64,000 nucleotides of DNA, from contig NZ_KB976986.1 in the NCBI RefSeq assembly GCF_000399665.1, positions 2,749,261-2,813,260 on the forward strand, given 5' to 3'. Shown here piece after piece: positions 27,801 through 37,742 of this stretch. The DNA comes from Acinetobacter calcoaceticus ANC 3811 (GTDB lineage Bacteria > Pseudomonadota > Gammaproteobacteria > Pseudomonadales > Moraxellaceae). The notes beneath the pieces were generated by a model. The model made no database searches. It worked only from the letters and a program-made list of their open reading frames with translations, and had not been told where the DNA came from. Position 1 is the stretch's first letter, and every line of letters begins with the position of its first letter. A program made the position numbers and the translations under genes.

Positions 27801-29120
27801 CTAGAGACCTATCGACTCTAGTCTTTTCCCTTGGGTTTCTTCACCTAATATTAAAATTACAGCTGCGACCAAAAGTAAAACAACAGTAAACATCATAAAA
27901 ACATGGCTAAACCCATGCTTTGCAACCATCATATGGGTAACCACAATCGGCGCTAAAATTCCACCTAAACGCCCCATTGCCGATGCCCAGCCCGAACCAA
28001 AAGCTCGAATATTGGCTGGATATTGTTCTGGTGTATAGGTATATAACACTCCCCATGCCCCTAAATTGAAGAACGACATGAGGCAGCCCCAAAACATAAT
28101 GCTGTTTACGCTGTCAGCTTGTCCAAAGAAATATGCAGACAATGCACAAAACCCGATAAATGAAGCGAGTGTAATTTTTCTACCCAATCGTTCTACAAAC
28201 CATGCCGCTGCCAAGTAACCTGGTAGTTGTGCCAAAATCATCAGCAAAACATATTCAAAAGATTTAACAATGTCATAGCCCTGTTTTACCAATAAACTTG
28301 GCAACCACGTAAAGATACCGTAGTAGGAATATACGATTCCAAACCAGATGAGCCAAAGCATTAAACTACGGCGTGCAAAAGGGCCACTCCAAAGTTGTTT
28401 AAAAGAGACCTTTTGTTGTATAGCGACAGGCACAACTTCAATGTGATGAACAATTTGAACACCTGCCTGAGCTTCTAGTTTTTGTACCAATGCATGCGCT
28501 TCTTCGATACGACCACGGTTAATCAGGTACGGTATCGATTCGGGCAGTTTTTTCCAAATCACTAGAATATAAATCAGAGGGAAGCCGCCCATTAGAAATG
28601 CAATATGCCAGCCAAATTTAGGAATAATAAAATAAGAAATTAACGCAGCAACTAACCAGCCTAAACCCCAAAAACTTTCAAGTAATACAATAAAACGACC
28701 ACGTACATGTGAGGGTATATATTCACTCACTAATGTCACCGCAACAGGTAGCTGCCCACCAAGTCCAAGGCCAACAATAAAACGAAAAATCAATAACCAT
28801 TTCAAATCTGGAGCAAAAGCACATAAGGCAGTCGCAATACTATAAATTGCCATGGTCGTGGCAAATATTGTCTTTCGACCAAACCGATCTGCTAAAGCCC
28901 CCGAGCAAACTGCTCCAATAGCCATTCCTACAAAGCCAATACTGACAATCCAACCGCTTTGGGCTGGTGTTAATGCCCAGTCTTTAACAAGCGTTGTCAT
29001 GATAAAAGCAATGATACCGGTGTCCATCGCATCAAACATCCAACCTAACCCAACCACCCACAATAATGTGTAGTGGAATTTGCCAATTGGAAGATTTTGT
29101 ATACGTGAAACCAGATCCAT
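27801..29120 (-). CDS. MFS transporter, NiaP/sugar-porter-like (substrate unconfirmed)
   Basis: A 439-residue twelve-helix major-facilitator carrier. The loop 2-3 motif GALADRFGRKTIF and the helix-5/6 boundary PESIPYLINRGR are those of the SV2/sugar-porter branch. WMFDAMDTGIIAFIM in helix 1 and LGLGGQLPVAVTLVSEYIPSHVRGR resemble nicotinate transporters (NiaP) and aromatic-acid carriers. I cannot pick the substrate. It stands alone, divergent from nothing close, with the TRIC-type gene 79 bp upstream on the same strand. Confidence 0.85.
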   Translation of the reverse strand: MDLVSRIQNLPIGKFHYTLLWVVGLGWMFDAMDTGIIAFIMTTLVKDWALTPAQSGWIVSIGFVGMAIGAVCSGALADRFGRKTIFATTMAIYSIATALCAFAPDLKWLLIFRFIVGLGLGGQLPVAVTLVSEYIPSHVRGRFIVLLESFWGLGWLVAALISYFIIPKFGWHIAFLMGGFPLIYILVIWKKLPESIPYLINRGRIEEAHALVQKLEAQAGVQIVHHIEVVPVAIQQKVSFKQLWSGPFARRSLMLWLIWFGIVYSYYGIFTWLPSLLVKQGYDIVKSFEYVLLMILAQLPGYLAAAWFVERLGRKITLASFIGFCALSAYFFGQADSVNSIMFWGCLMSFFNLGAWGVLYTYTPEQYPANIRAFGSGWASAMGRLGGILAPIVVTHMMVAKHGFSHVFMMFTVVLLLVAAVILILGEETQGKRLESIGL

Positions 29121-29199
29121 AAGAAAACTCTACTGGAAAGAATAAGTGAGCAATACAATATTTAATTGTTATAGCATGCTCACATCGCATTCTGCATAA

Positions 29200-29844
29200 T
29201 TAATGTTCATCGGTTGATGAAGCTGATTCTGCATCGTCATCTTTATAAATAAACTTAGGCATTTCTAAGCCGAAATAGATCGCAATCAGACGCAGGGTAA
29301 AACCGAAAATTAAGGTTGAAACAACAGTTAACTCTAAACTGAATCCCAAATCTAAGCATACCCAGTAGCAAATGACTGCTACAAAAGCAATACTCGCATA
29401 AAGTTCGCGACGGAAAACGAATGGGACATCGTTACATAAAATGTCACGTAAAATACCGCCAGAAACTCCAGTTAACACCCCTGCTACAGCCGATACCACA
29501 AAACCATGCCCCATTTGCAAGGCAATCTGACAACCAATAATGGTAAATCCGATTAGACCTAAGGCATCGAGCACCAAAAAGATGTTATGTAAGTGACGCA
29601 TCCATTTGGCGATAATAATTGTGACAAATGCAGCACAACACGTCAGAACCAAATATTCAGGATGTTTTACCCAAGTTAAAGGATAGTGGCCGAGTAATAC
29701 ATCACGTACCGATCCGCCCCCTAAAGCAGTCACACAGGCAATCAGTACGACACCGAACCAGTCCATACTCCGTCGCCCAGCAGACAATGCGCCTGTCATG
29801 GCTTCAGCAGTAATCGCAATAATATAAATAACGGTGAGTAACAT
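29200..29844 (-). CDS. Trimeric intracellular cation channel family protein (UPF0126/YadS-like)
   Basis: A 214-residue membrane protein with two repeats of three helices. Each repeat has the glycine-rich signature: GGGSVRDVLLGHYPL in the first (about 58-72) and GVSGGILRDILCNDVPFVFRRELYA in the second. This is the prokaryotic TRIC fold; structures show homotrimeric monovalent cation channels. The C-terminus is acidic (DDDAESASSTDEH). Start ATG follows an AGGGCG site. Physiological role in bacteria is unclear. Confidence 0.92.
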   Translation of the reverse strand: MLLTVIYIIAITAEAMTGALSAGRRSMDWFGVVLIACVTALGGGSVRDVLLGHYPLTWVKHPEYLVLTCCAAFVTIIIAKWMRHLHNIFLVLDALGLIGFTIIGCQIALQMGHGFVVSAVAGVLTGVSGGILRDILCNDVPFVFRRELYASIAFVAVICYWVCLDLGFSLELTVVSTLIFGFTLRLIAIYFGLEMPKFIYKDDDAESASSTDEH

Positions 29845-29889
29845 CGCCCTTTCCCTCAGGCCAAACGGTGCGGGTATTTTAAGGTAAAG

Positions 29890-30357
29890 TTATATGAATT
29901 GTGCACAGCATTGTTTAAATTTTTTTCCAGAGCCACATACACAAGGTTGTTTCATCGTGACATGCATATCTACCGTAGGATCAAGAAAAAAACATTGTTG
30001 TTGCTGATATACAAAATGTGAAACTTCATGATGAACCTGAGCTTTTTGCCCATCATGATAATGTGCCTTGAATTCAACCTGTGCATGGGTTTTATCTAGT
30101 TTTTCTTTGGTATTAACGACCTCTAAACCCAACCATTGATTTTGTTTACTCCAGTCTGCAATTGCATCTTTATCAAGTGCAGTTTGCTGACCTAAAGCGG
30201 TTGTTTTCAAAATATAATCAATTTGCTGTAATGCAAAAGCACTATAACGCGAACGCATCAGCTGCTCTGCTGTCAGGGCTTTTGATATGCCTAAATGTAA
30301 AGGCTCACAACATTCTGCATAGCTGCCTTTTCCACATGGACAAGTGTGTTGAGTCAT
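29890..30357 (-). CDS. ychJ: YchJ family SEC-C motif protein
   Basis: A 155-residue protein of the YchJ/UPF0225 family. It carries two zinc-binding SEC-C type motifs, one at each end: CPCGKGSYAECCEPLH at 5-20 and CVCGSGKKFKQCC at the C-terminus. Between them an NTF2-like domain starts at LMRSRYSAFALQQIDYILKTT. Function is not established. The gene follows the TerC-CBS gene but is separated from it by a perfect hairpin, so it probably has its own promoter or depends on readthrough. Confidence 0.92.
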   Translation of the reverse strand: MTQHTCPCGKGSYAECCEPLHLGISKALTAEQLMRSRYSAFALQQIDYILKTTALGQQTALDKDAIADWSKQNQWLGLEVVNTKEKLDKTHAQVEFKAHYHDGQKAQVHHEVSHFVYQQQQCFFLDPTVDMHVTMKQPCVCGSGKKFKQCCAQFI

Positions 30358-30375
30358 TCTGTGTTTCTCAAATAA

Positions 30376-30401
30376 AAAATAGCTCAGAGTTGAGCTATTT
30401 T
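30376..30401. terminator. Intrinsic terminator after the TerC-CBS gene
   Basis: A perfect 11-bp stem AAAATAGCTCA / TGAGCTATTTT with a GAGT loop, 28 bp beyond the minus-strand stop at 30429. Confidence 0.85.
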
Positions 30402-30428
30402 ATGATGTTTCTAGACTTAAAATGTCAT

Positions 30429-32021
30429 TTAATCTTTTGATTCATCTTGTTCGATAGAAACAATATGAACTTTCTCGATTTTATGACCTTCCATCGTAAT
30501 CACTTCAAAGCGATAACCATCTGCTTCAACAGCTTCACCATTTTCTGGTAAGCGGCCTAAATGGAATAACAAGTAACCCGACAAAGTTGAATACTGTTCA
30601 CTTTCATCGACCAAATCACGGCCTAATAAAAGAGATACGTGGCGAATGTCTGTTGAACCTTCAAGTATTAATGAACCATCTGCCAAACTCTCAGCGGCTG
30701 CATCTAACTCATCTTCGTCAGGGAATTCACCCGCAATGGCTTCTAAAATATCGATTGGCGTTGCAATACCTTCAATTGAACCGTATTCATTTAAAACGAT
30801 TGCCATTTGTAACGGTGCTTGACGTAATTGCTCCATCACCATAAGTACTTGAGCATTTTCATGCACAATAACAGGTTCACGTAAATGCTTTTGGAAATCG
30901 ACCACACCTGTTTCAATAAAGCCATTTAGAACTTTATGAGTGAGTGCAATACCCTCGATATTATCAAGTTCACCACGTGCAACAATCAAACGAGAGTGTG
31001 TCATTGACATTAAACGTTCTTTTAAAACTTCCGGTTCGTCATCTAAATCAATCCACTCAAGCTCAGGCCTTGGGGTCATAACAGACTTTACAGGACGTTC
31101 TGATAAACCGAGAACACCTTGCACTAACACACTGTGATAAACGCCATTATCTTCATCAAACACTTCATCTGCAAAAGCTTGTGTAGCCAATACATCTTCT
31201 TTATCAGAAGATTGTGTATCTGAGCTAGAACCACTGCTTTTGCTTCCTAACATACGTAAAACCGCAGAGGCAGTGCGATAACGCAAGTCTGTGGTTGTAA
31301 CCATCTTTTCCTGATTACGGCGCATGCTCTGGTTGATAATTTCCACCAAAATTGAGAAACCAATTGCAGCATATAAGTAGCCCTTAGGAATATGGAAACC
31401 AAAACCTTCCACCACCAAAGAGAAACCAATCATCATCAAGAAGCCAAGACACAGAATAACCACCGTTGGATGCTTATTCACAAAGTCCATGAGTGGTTTT
31501 GATGCCCAGAACATAATTCCGACAGCAACAATCATTGCCAGCATCATGACACTCTTGTCTTTGACCATCCCCACGGCAGTAATCACACTATCTAACGAGA
31601 AGACCGCATCAAGTACAACAATCTGGACAATAACCATCCAAAACGCAGCATGAACTGGATTGTCTTCTTTTTGCAGTTGTTTGCCTTCCAAACGCTCGTG
31701 CAATTCCATGGTGCCTTTAAAGAGCAAGAACACACCACCGAACAACAAAATCAAATCACGGCCAGAAAAAGCATGATCAAAAATATGGAAGAGTGGATGA
31801 GTAAGTGTTACGACCCAAGCAATAGCAGCCAACAAGAGCATACGCATGCCCAAGGCCAATAATAATCCCAGTTTTCGAGCCTTGCCTCGCTGCTCTGGTG
31901 GCAGTTTTTCGGCCAAAATAGCGATGAAAACGAGGTTATCAATCCCCAATACAATTTCAAGAACGATTAAAGTTGCTAAACCCACCCAAGCAGATGGATC
32001 AGACATCCATTCAAAGATCAT
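30429..32021 (-). CDS. TerC family membrane protein with CBS pair and CorC/HlyC domain
   Basis: A 530-residue inner-membrane protein like E. coli YegH/YoaE. Residues 1-240 form a TerC domain of about seven helices with the conserved acidic sites [16 protein letters not shown] and [14 protein letters not shown] Ser/Asp-rich linker (about 258-280) leads to a CBS pair (about 290-420, [24 protein letters not shown]-type end) and a C-terminal CorC_HlyC domain (about 435-520). TerC proteins are implicated in metal export (Mn) at sites of membrane protein insertion; the CBS pair may sense nucleotides. Substrate not determined. Confidence 0.92.
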   Translation of the reverse strand: MIFEWMSDPSAWVGLATLIVLEIVLGIDNLVFIAILAEKLPPEQRGKARKLGLLLALGMRMLLLAAIAWVVTLTHPLFHIFDHAFSGRDLILLFGGVFLLFKGTMELHERLEGKQLQKEDNPVHAAFWMVIVQIVVLDAVFSLDSVITAVGMVKDKSVMMLAMIVAVGIMFWASKPLMDFVNKHPTVVILCLGFLMMIGFSLVVEGFGFHIPKGYLYAAIGFSILVEIINQSMRRNQEKMVTTTDLRYRTASAVLRMLGSKSSGSSSDTQSSDKEDVLATQAFADEVFDEDNGVYHSVLVQGVLGLSERPVKSVMTPRPELEWIDLDDEPEVLKERLMSMTHSRLIVARGELDNIEGIALTHKVLNGFIETGVVDFQKHLREPVIVHENAQVLMVMEQLRQAPLQMAIVLNEYGSIEGIATPIDILEAIAGEFPDEDELDAAAESLADGSLILEGSTDIRHVSLLLGRDLVDESEQYSTLSGYLLFHLGRLPENGEAVEADGYRFEVITMEGHKIEKVHIVSIEQDESKD

Positions 32022-32347
32022 CGATCCTGCTCCTGTGCTGACTGGATTTTATCTTTATTTGGCAACACAGCAGGTATGCCCATACAAAGGAGGGAAAATG
32101 TTTTTTTAGGACAAGAAATTAAAACGGAGCGACTACAACCACTACCCATATTTGTTCATATGTTGTTAAACGAATTTTTAGTATAGGCAAGATTTAACAT
32201 AAATTCATCATTTTTATTTGTTCATGACAGGCATTCACCAAACCCATACAAAACATAAGTCTTTACTATAAATCTGCTTATAAAGTTGTCATATCTTTTG
32301 CTTAGTGTAGACAAGAAATATGAACGTGATAAGGTGAAAATAAAGCA
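32022..32347. other. Divergent intergenic region (TerC / LOG genes)
   Basis: 326 bp without a gene. It should hold promoters for both flanking genes. A weak candidate for the rightward gene is TTGTCA (32286-32291) with a 16-bp spacer to TAGACA (32308-32313), 34 bp before the ATG. Nothing else notable seen. Confidence 0.4.
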
Positions 32348-32971
32348 ATGAATAGCGTATTAACAATGGCAGTAAATGATTCACCAATAACAGCTGTAAA
32401 AACAAAACAACCTCTTATTGCATTATATTGTGGTTCACGTGCAGGAAATAATCCCATCTACCGAGAAAAGGCAATTGAACTCGCTCATGGAATTGCTGAC
32501 CAAGGTTTCGGTTTAGTCTATGGCGGCGCCAGTATTGGTTTAATGGGACAAGTTGCTGAAAGCGTTCTCGCAAACGGCGGAGAAGCTGTCGGTGTCATTC
32601 CTGAATTTATGCTCGATTATGAAGTAGCCCATGCAGGCTTAACCGAATTACATGTTGTAGAAACAATGCACGAGCGCAAAGCCATGATGGCAGAGCGTGC
32701 AAGTGCATTTATTGCATTACCAGGCGGTTTAGGAACATTCGAAGAAATATTGGAAATAGCCACTTGGGGCCAACTTAACCAACACCAAAAACCCATGATT
32801 TTATATAACGTAAATGGCTTTTATAATGCATTGATTGCCCAGCTAGACCATGCGGTTCAAGAAGGTTTTCTTCCCCTTCAGCACCGAGCTAAATTAATTG
32901 TATGTGATGATGTTAATCAAATTTATAACGTCATTAAAAATTTAAAAATGCCGAAAAGATTTGTTGTTTAG
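32348..32971 (+). CDS. LOG family protein (nucleoside 5'-monophosphate phosphoribohydrolase)
   Basis: A 207-residue Rossmann-like protein of the TIGR00730/LOG family. The nucleotide-binding site reads YGGASIGLMG, and the diagnostic catalytic motif PGGLGTFEE is present together with HERKAMM (the upstream Arg and catalytic Glu region). Plant and bacterial LOG enzymes release cytokinin bases from the riboside monophosphate; many bacterial members are general nucleotide hydrolases. The first ~17 residues are a nonconserved extension; ATG at 32366 is an alternative start. A terminator follows. Confidence 0.92.
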   Translation: MNSVLTMAVNDSPITAVKTKQPLIALYCGSRAGNNPIYREKAIELAHGIADQGFGLVYGGASIGLMGQVAESVLANGGEAVGVIPEFMLDYEVAHAGLTELHVVETMHERKAMMAERASAFIALPGGLGTFEEILEIATWGQLNQHQKPMILYNVNGFYNALIAQLDHAVQEGFLPLQHRAKLIVCDDVNQIYNVIKNLKMPKRFVV

Positions 32972-32990
32972 TTACCTACCTACTCTCCAT

Positions 32991-33016
32991 AAAAAAGCGG
33001 TTCTGCCGCTTTTTTT
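32991..33016 (+). terminator. Intrinsic terminator after the LOG gene
   Basis: Six A plus GCGG pairing with CCGC plus a seven-T run around a TTCTG loop, 20 bp after the stop. Confidence 0.9.
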
Positions 33017-33141
33017 GTTTTAACTATTTTACCGCCATCTTCAAAAGCACTTAGATTTAGTAATGGGGTAATCAACATTGTCTTACTTTTTTTACTTTCA
33101 ATTTGTTTTACACTAGACCAAAACGTTAACTTTCAAATGTT

Positions 33142-34533
33142 ATGAATGCCACGCCGACTCACCAAGCCTTGCAACCTGAATATCGCTTACTGGTTCTTTT
33201 GGTTTCCATTGGCTTTTTTATGCAGGCTTTGGACACAACGATTGTAAATACTGCTATTCCTGCAATGGCTCACCATTTAAATGAAGATCCTTTACGCATG
33301 CACAGTGTAGTGGTGGCCTATGTCTTATCAGTAGCCGCCTGCATTCCGTTAAGTGGCTGGTTAGCAGACCGCTTTGGTGTTAGAAATATTTTCTTATCGG
33401 CAATCGTTATTTTTACTCTAGCCTCTTTGGGTTGTGGTCTTTCTCAGAGCCTCAATGAACTCTTATTTTTCCGAGTCATCCAAGGCGTGGGTGGAGCGTT
33501 ATTACTTCCTGTTGGCAGACTATCACTTTTAAAAATTATTCCTCGAACTCAGTTCTTAGCTGCAATGAGCTTAATGAGTCTTGCAGGTTTACTCGGGCCT
33601 CTGGCGGGTCCAACTTTGGGTGGCTGGTTAGTTGAAGTTGCAACTTGGCACTGGATTTTCCTGATTAACATTCCCATGGGTATCTTAGGCATCTTAATGA
33701 CATTAAAAGTCATGCCTAATTTAAAAGAACCTTCAGTCAAAACATTTGATTTAGGCGGCTTCATTTTATTAGTAGTGGCAATGATTGGATGGTCTTTGGG
33801 TATCGAACATCTAGCCTCACCTGAATATTCAAACTGGTTCAGCATTTCACTTTTAGTCGTCGGCATAATTGCAACACTTTGGTATGCCTACCACTCACAC
33901 ACTCATCAAAATGCATTATTCCGCAGTCGACTCTTTAGAAACAAAATTTATGCGATTGGTATTTTAGGTAATTTCTTTGCTCGTTTTGGTGGTAATGCCT
34001 TACCTTTTGTTTTACCACTCATGCTACAAGTCGCTTTTGGTTTTGAGCCTTTTATTGCTGGTTTAATGATGATTCCTTTGGTCTTAGGCTCATTATTTTC
34101 AAAGCCAATTGTCAGACCCATTATTCAAAAAATTGGCTATCGACGTTTTTTACTCATCAACACAACGCTAGTCGGGCTATGTATTGCCTCTTTCGCCATC
34201 ATGACAGTCGATACTCCAACTTGGTTTAGAGCCTTGCACTTTTTCTTATTTGGCACATTAAACTCACTGCAATTTGTAGGTATGAATACACTCACCTTAA
34301 AAGATTTGCCTCAACAAGATGCAAGTAGTGGTAATAGCTTTTTATCGATGATCATGATGCTATCAATGAGTATTGGCGTGGCACTGGCAGGTACACTCAT
34401 TAATATATTTACTAGTTATTATGGAGCTGACCATGTGACTACCGCATTCCATGTCACTTTAATTTGCCTCGGCTGTATCAATGTCATTACAGCGCTTATT
34501 TTCTGGCAAATTCCAAAAAATACCCCCGTATAA
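33142..34533 (+). CDS. DHA2-family MFS multidrug-type transporter
   Basis: A 463-residue drug/H+ antiporter of the DHA2 (EmrB/QacA) group with about 14 helices. Helix 1 has motif D1 (MQALDTTIVNTAIPAMA). Motif A follows helix 2 (GWLADRFGVRN), motif B is FFRVIQGVGGALLLPVGR, and motif C is GPLAGPTLGGWLVE. No membrane-fusion partner gene is adjacent, so it may work alone, like MdtD. Substrates are not predictable. It has its own upstream region after the LOG terminator. Confidence 0.9.
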   Translation: MNATPTHQALQPEYRLLVLLVSIGFFMQALDTTIVNTAIPAMAHHLNEDPLRMHSVVVAYVLSVAACIPLSGWLADRFGVRNIFLSAIVIFTLASLGCGLSQSLNELLFFRVIQGVGGALLLPVGRLSLLKIIPRTQFLAAMSLMSLAGLLGPLAGPTLGGWLVEVATWHWIFLINIPMGILGILMTLKVMPNLKEPSVKTFDLGGFILLVVAMIGWSLGIEHLASPEYSNWFSISLLVVGIIATLWYAYHSHTHQNALFRSRLFRNKIYAIGILGNFFARFGGNALPFVLPLMLQVAFGFEPFIAGLMMIPLVLGSLFSKPIVRPIIQKIGYRRFLLINTTLVGLCIASFAIMTVDTPTWFRALHFFLFGTLNSLQFVGMNTLTLKDLPQQDASSGNSFLSMIMMLSMSIGVALAGTLINIFTSYYGADHVTTAFHVTLICLGCINVITALIFWQIPKNTPV

Positions 34534-34609
34534 GTCGTTGCATTTTTAGCGTGGTTTCTCGCTCTTAAATCACGTTATGATGTCGGCTTCAAATTTTAAT
34601 GAGTTTTAC

Positions 34610-35368
34610 ATGACCAAACTGGCTAAAACCTTTTTCACAGCACGGTACAATACCTTTATCGGAATTGGCTTGGGATGTGTTTTGGGAGTTCTGGCTTATT
34701 TTGGTCTGTTCTATCAACAAAAAGCCGTTGCACAAGATTATCCTGTTCAAGGGTTCGATGTTTCTCATCATCAAGGTGATATTGACTGGAAAAAAATATC
34801 GCCAGAAAAGTTTCAATTCGTCTATTTAAAAGCAACTGAAGGCGGCGATTACAAAGATTCAAAATTCCAAGAAAACTGGCTCAAAGCTCGTGAACATGGA
34901 CTTCATGTTGGGGCTTACCACTTTTATCGTCTATGTCGTGATGGTAAAACACAAGCAGATAACTTTATTGCGACGGTACCTAAAAAATCAGATGCGCTTC
35001 CACCTGTCATTGATCTGGAATATGACGGTAACTGTATTAATTCACATACCAAAGAACAATTACTTAAAGAAATAGGCATCATGCATGATCGCCTAAAACA
35101 GCATTATGGCAAACAGCCTATCTTTTATATTTCTAAAACTTTTTACCACATTGTGTTAATAGGTAGTTTTCCTAATACACCACTTTGGGTCAGAGATTAC
35201 GAAGGAAAACCTGAACTTAAAGACAAGAGAAAATGGCTCTTCTGGCAGCATAGTAATCAGGGTAAAATTGAAGGGATGGTAAAGCCAGTAGACTTAAATG
35301 TTTATGATGGTTCAGTCAAAGAATGGCACCAATTCTTACAGCAGCAAAGTATCGTGAAAGCACAATAA
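34610..35368 (+). CDS. GH25-family lysozyme with N-terminal membrane anchor
   Basis: A 252-residue protein: one hydrophobic segment near residues 15-33 ([20 protein letters not shown]), then a GH25 muramidase domain. Catalytic landmarks are [13 protein letters not shown], the Asp-x-Glu pair in [21 protein letters not shown], and VDLNVYDG at the end. It cleaves peptidoglycan between MurNAc and GlcNAc, probably from the periplasmic face. ATG at 34610 was chosen because it gives a normal anchor; an upstream ATG at 34577 adds a nonconserved 11 residues. It ends one base before the dinB ATG, so the two are likely coupled. Confidence 0.88.
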   Translation: MTKLAKTFFTARYNTFIGIGLGCVLGVLAYFGLFYQQKAVAQDYPVQGFDVSHHQGDIDWKKISPEKFQFVYLKATEGGDYKDSKFQENWLKAREHGLHVGAYHFYRLCRDGKTQADNFIATVPKKSDALPPVIDLEYDGNCINSHTKEQLLKEIGIMHDRLKQHYGKQPIFYISKTFYHIVLIGSFPNTPLWVRDYEGKPELKDKRKWLFWQHSNQGKIEGMVKPVDLNVYDGSVKEWHQFLQQQSIVKAQ

Positions 35369-35369
35369 T

Positions 35370-36425
35370 ATGCGCAAAATCATTCATATCGATATGGATG
35401 CCTTTTATGCATCAGTCGAGCTACGGGAACATCCTGAATTAAAGCATTTACCCGTTGTTATTTCATCTCATCATCCGCGAGCTGTGATTGCTGCTGCATC
35501 TTATCCTGCCCGCGAATTTGGTTTACGCTCAGCCATGTCGATGACTCAGGCAAGAAAACTATGCCCTCAAGTCGTTATTATTGAGCCAAATTTTGAAAAA
35601 TACCGTACAGTCTCCACTCAAATTCACTCGATCTTTCAGCACTATACTCTGCTTATTGAACCTTTATCTTTAGATGAAGCTTATTTAGATGTCACTGAAA
35701 ATTTAAAACAAATTACAAGTGCAACCGAGGTTGCGATGCATATTCGAGAAGATATTTTTAGGTTAACTGGGCTGACTGCATCAGCAGGTGTAGCCCCTAA
35801 TAAATTTTTGGCAAAAATTGCTTCGGACTGGAACAAACCTAATGGTTTATGTGTAATCAAACCTTCGCAGGTTGCCAATTTCATTCAAGAACTTCCCCTA
35901 AAAAAAATCCCTGGCGTCGGTAAAGTCACTCAAGAAAAATTACAACAACTTCAACTACATACTTTGGGCGATTTACAGAAAATTGAAGAGGCTGTTTTAG
36001 TTCACCACTTTGGTAAATATGGACAACAACTCTACCTATATGCACAAGGAATTGATCATAGGCCTGTTCAAGCTGAAAGAGCACGCCAACAAATTTCGAA
36101 AGAGACCACTTTCGATAGTGATTTTACTTTAGTTCAATGTCAGCCCTACTGGCAGGGATTAGCCGAGAAAGTCTGGCAAAGCTTAGAGAAAAAACAGCTC
36201 AATGCACGTGGTGTGAATATTAAGCTTAAACTCAAGAATTTTCAGACTTTACAACATAGTAAAAGCTTTAAAAGGCCCATCCAGTCGCTACAAGACTTAA
36301 TCCAAGTTTTATTTTTATTATTAAATGAAATGCAGATTCCTGAACATTTCCAGTTTCGCTTAATTGGTATAGGAGTCTATCAGTTACAAACTCAAGCAGA
36401 TGACTTCCAACTTAACCTTTGGTGA
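35370..36425 (+). CDS. dinB: DNA polymerase IV (Y-family)
   Basis: A 351-residue error-prone translesion polymerase. Metal-binding residues: Asp8 in [14 protein letters not shown], and Asp102-Glu103 in SLDEAYLDV. The thumb has [11 protein letters not shown], and the little-finger domain occupies about 245-345. A canonical C-terminal clamp-binding peptide is not obvious in the last residues (DDFQLNLW), although QLNLW could serve. It starts one base after the GH25 lysozyme stop. No LexA box was recognised, consistent with Acinetobacter lacking a classical LexA. Confidence 0.95.
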   Translation: MRKIIHIDMDAFYASVELREHPELKHLPVVISSHHPRAVIAAASYPAREFGLRSAMSMTQARKLCPQVVIIEPNFEKYRTVSTQIHSIFQHYTLLIEPLSLDEAYLDVTENLKQITSATEVAMHIREDIFRLTGLTASAGVAPNKFLAKIASDWNKPNGLCVIKPSQVANFIQELPLKKIPGVGKVTQEKLQQLQLHTLGDLQKIEEAVLVHHFGKYGQQLYLYAQGIDHRPVQAERARQQISKETTFDSDFTLVQCQPYWQGLAEKVWQSLEKKQLNARGVNIKLKLKNFQTLQHSKSFKRPIQSLQDLIQVLFLLLNEMQIPEHFQFRLIGIGVYQLQTQADDFQLNLW

Positions 36426-36476
36426 TTGTCTATTTTTTACCCACAAGAGCAACTTTTGAACAAAAGCTATTCCCTT

Positions 36477-36496
36477 TTACTCTAAGTTTAGAGTAA
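36477..36496. repeat. Perfect 20-base inverted repeat
   Basis: TTACTCTAA and TTAGAGTAA (9 bp each) separated by GT, 52 bp after the dinB stop. No T-run follows, so it looks more like an operator than a terminator; the shape resembles MerR-type operators, but no merR gene is adjacent. Confidence 0.55.
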
Positions 36497-36515
36497 CCTA
36501 ATCAGCGCATATTCA

Positions 36516-36641
36516 TTACCCATGTATTTGCAACATGCCAAAAGCAACCTTTACTTTCGGCATATCGTCCTGTGATTGGCGTGACGACCAAATCCGAATA
36601 TTACAGGGCCCTTCCAATACATGGCTTATATATTCCTTCAT
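36516..36641 (-). CDS. Possible 41-residue small protein
   Basis: An ATG frame of 41 codons (starts MKEYISHVLEGPC, ends VAFGMLQIHG) with protein-like composition (one Cys, one Trp, few rare residues). There is no clear ribosome site and no family I recognise. It could be a real small protein, a remnant of a longer gene, or chance. Confidence 0.25.
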   Translation of the reverse strand: MKEYISHVLEGPCNIRIWSSRQSQDDMPKVKVAFGMLQIHG

Positions 36642-36740
36642 CACAATAATCTACTGAAATTCTTTTCTACTTGCTTGCACCCGCATAGCAACTCTTCATA
36701 AAATCAATACTATTAAATAAAGCCACTCTAGAGCATTTTT

Positions 36741-37094
36741 ATGACGGTAAAGCGTTTACACGTGACTTCACGCTACTGCGAAGTTGCGATTTCAGGTAAT
36801 TTAGTACACTTAGCTGGACAACTCGCAGATGATACGAGCGTAGATGTTACAGCACAGACTAAACAAACTTTAGATAATATTGACCGTCTATTGGCAGAAG
36901 CCGGAACAGATAAAACCCACATTCTTTCTGTCATGATTTTTCTAAAAGATATCGACAAAGATTATGCAGCGATGAATGCTGTTTGGGATGCATGGATTAG
37001 TGAAGGACATCCACCAGCGCGTACTTGTGTAGAGTCTAAACTTTATGCACCGGACGTACTTGTAGAAATGACAGTTGTTGCCGTACTTCCATAA
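36741..37094 (+). CDS. RidA family protein (reactive enamine/imine deaminase)
   Basis: A 117-residue Rid/YjgF-family subunit, forming trimers with active sites at interfaces. Recognisable segments are GNLVHLAGQLADD, TKQTLDNIDRLLAEAGTDKTHILSVMIFLKDI and the C-terminal HPPARTCVESKLYAPDVLVEM with the catalytic Arg. It hydrolyses reactive 2-aminoacrylate-type intermediates. The exact subfamily (RidA versus Rid1-7) cannot be fixed by eye. A terminator shared with the convergent DUF2726 gene follows. Confidence 0.92.
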   Translation: MTVKRLHVTSRYCEVAISGNLVHLAGQLADDTSVDVTAQTKQTLDNIDRLLAEAGTDKTHILSVMIFLKDIDKDYAAMNAVWDAWISEGHPPARTCVESKLYAPDVLVEMTVVAVLP

Positions 37095-37118
37095 TTTTTA
37101 TAAATATAAAACGACATT

Positions 37119-37157
37119 AAATTGAGCAATATATCTAATTATATTGCTCAATTTTTT
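37119..37157. terminator. Bidirectional intrinsic terminator
   Basis: A 14-bp perfect stem AAATTGAGCAATAT / ATATTGCTCAATTT with an 8-base loop, followed by more T, between ridA and the convergent DUF2726 gene. Confidence 0.85.
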
Positions 37158-37241
37158 AGTGGATTTAAAATTTTTAATATCATCATGTTATCTAGATCTT
37201 CTTTAAAGAGTTCTCCAATCAATGGCTATAGTCTCTAATTT

Positions 37242-37742
37242 TTAAGACTTCACAAAAGCATTCGACATTCTTTCGAGTTGCGGCGTTGCATGTAAAGTTG
37301 CCATTTCTGTTTCTGGAGACAACAAGTCTCTTCTCAGATCGTGATAATCAGGCACCTCACTGTAATGCAGTACACGATAGCCAGCGAGTTGTAATAGACG
37401 ACGTTCATATTGTTGATGCGCACGGCGTAAACCATTTTCGCCAAGAACAACCACTACGACAACCTGATAATTTTGATCAAGTACAACAAAATCAGCCGCC
37501 ATATTTTGATATTTTCGACGTGTATGCGCATATTTTGTAGTTAATAATGCATCAAATGATACATGTGCCAACACGGTAAATTTAGGCAGAACTGTTTGTA
37601 GTCTGGTTAATGTCATTTGCTCATGACTGGTTAAGACTGCACGGCGCTTCAAGGCACTATCATGTTGATGCCTTCGCGAAAGACTTTTCACTGCCATCAC
37701 AACAGCCAGAAATAATAATAAAATCGTAATTAAGTAGTACAT
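37242..37742 (-). CDS. DUF2726 domain protein, membrane-anchored
   Basis: A 166-residue protein with one N-terminal membrane helix (about 2-18) and then a DUF2726 domain (about 37-155). That domain resembles restriction-endonuclease-like folds: FVVLDQNYQVVVVVVLGENG after a helical start, then LLQLAGYRVLHY. The usual acidic catalytic set (D...E-x-K) is only partly visible (Asp, then Val-Val-Leu-Gly-Glu), so nuclease activity is uncertain. It is alone on its transcript, convergent with ridA. Confidence 0.8.
   Translation of the reverse strand: MYYLITILLLFLAVVMAVKSLSRRHQHDSALKRRAVLTSHEQMTLTRLQTVLPKFTVLAHVSFDALLTTKYAHTRRKYQNMAADFVVLDQNYQVVVVVVLGENGLRRAHQQYERRLLQLAGYRVLHYSEVPDYHDLRRDLLSPETEMATLHATPQLERMSNAFVKS

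Larger units (their letters stand above)
36426..36740. other. Intergenic region after dinB with a palindrome
   Basis: 315 bp between dinB and ridA. It contains the 20-base palindrome at 36477-36496 and a 41-codon minus-strand frame (36516-36641), both listed separately. The last ~70 bp should carry the ridA promoter. Confidence 0.5.

Noticed and set aside
33142..34533. Naming the DHA2 transporter as a specific drug pump
   Set aside because: Motifs give the family only; no partner or regulator gene identifies the substrate.
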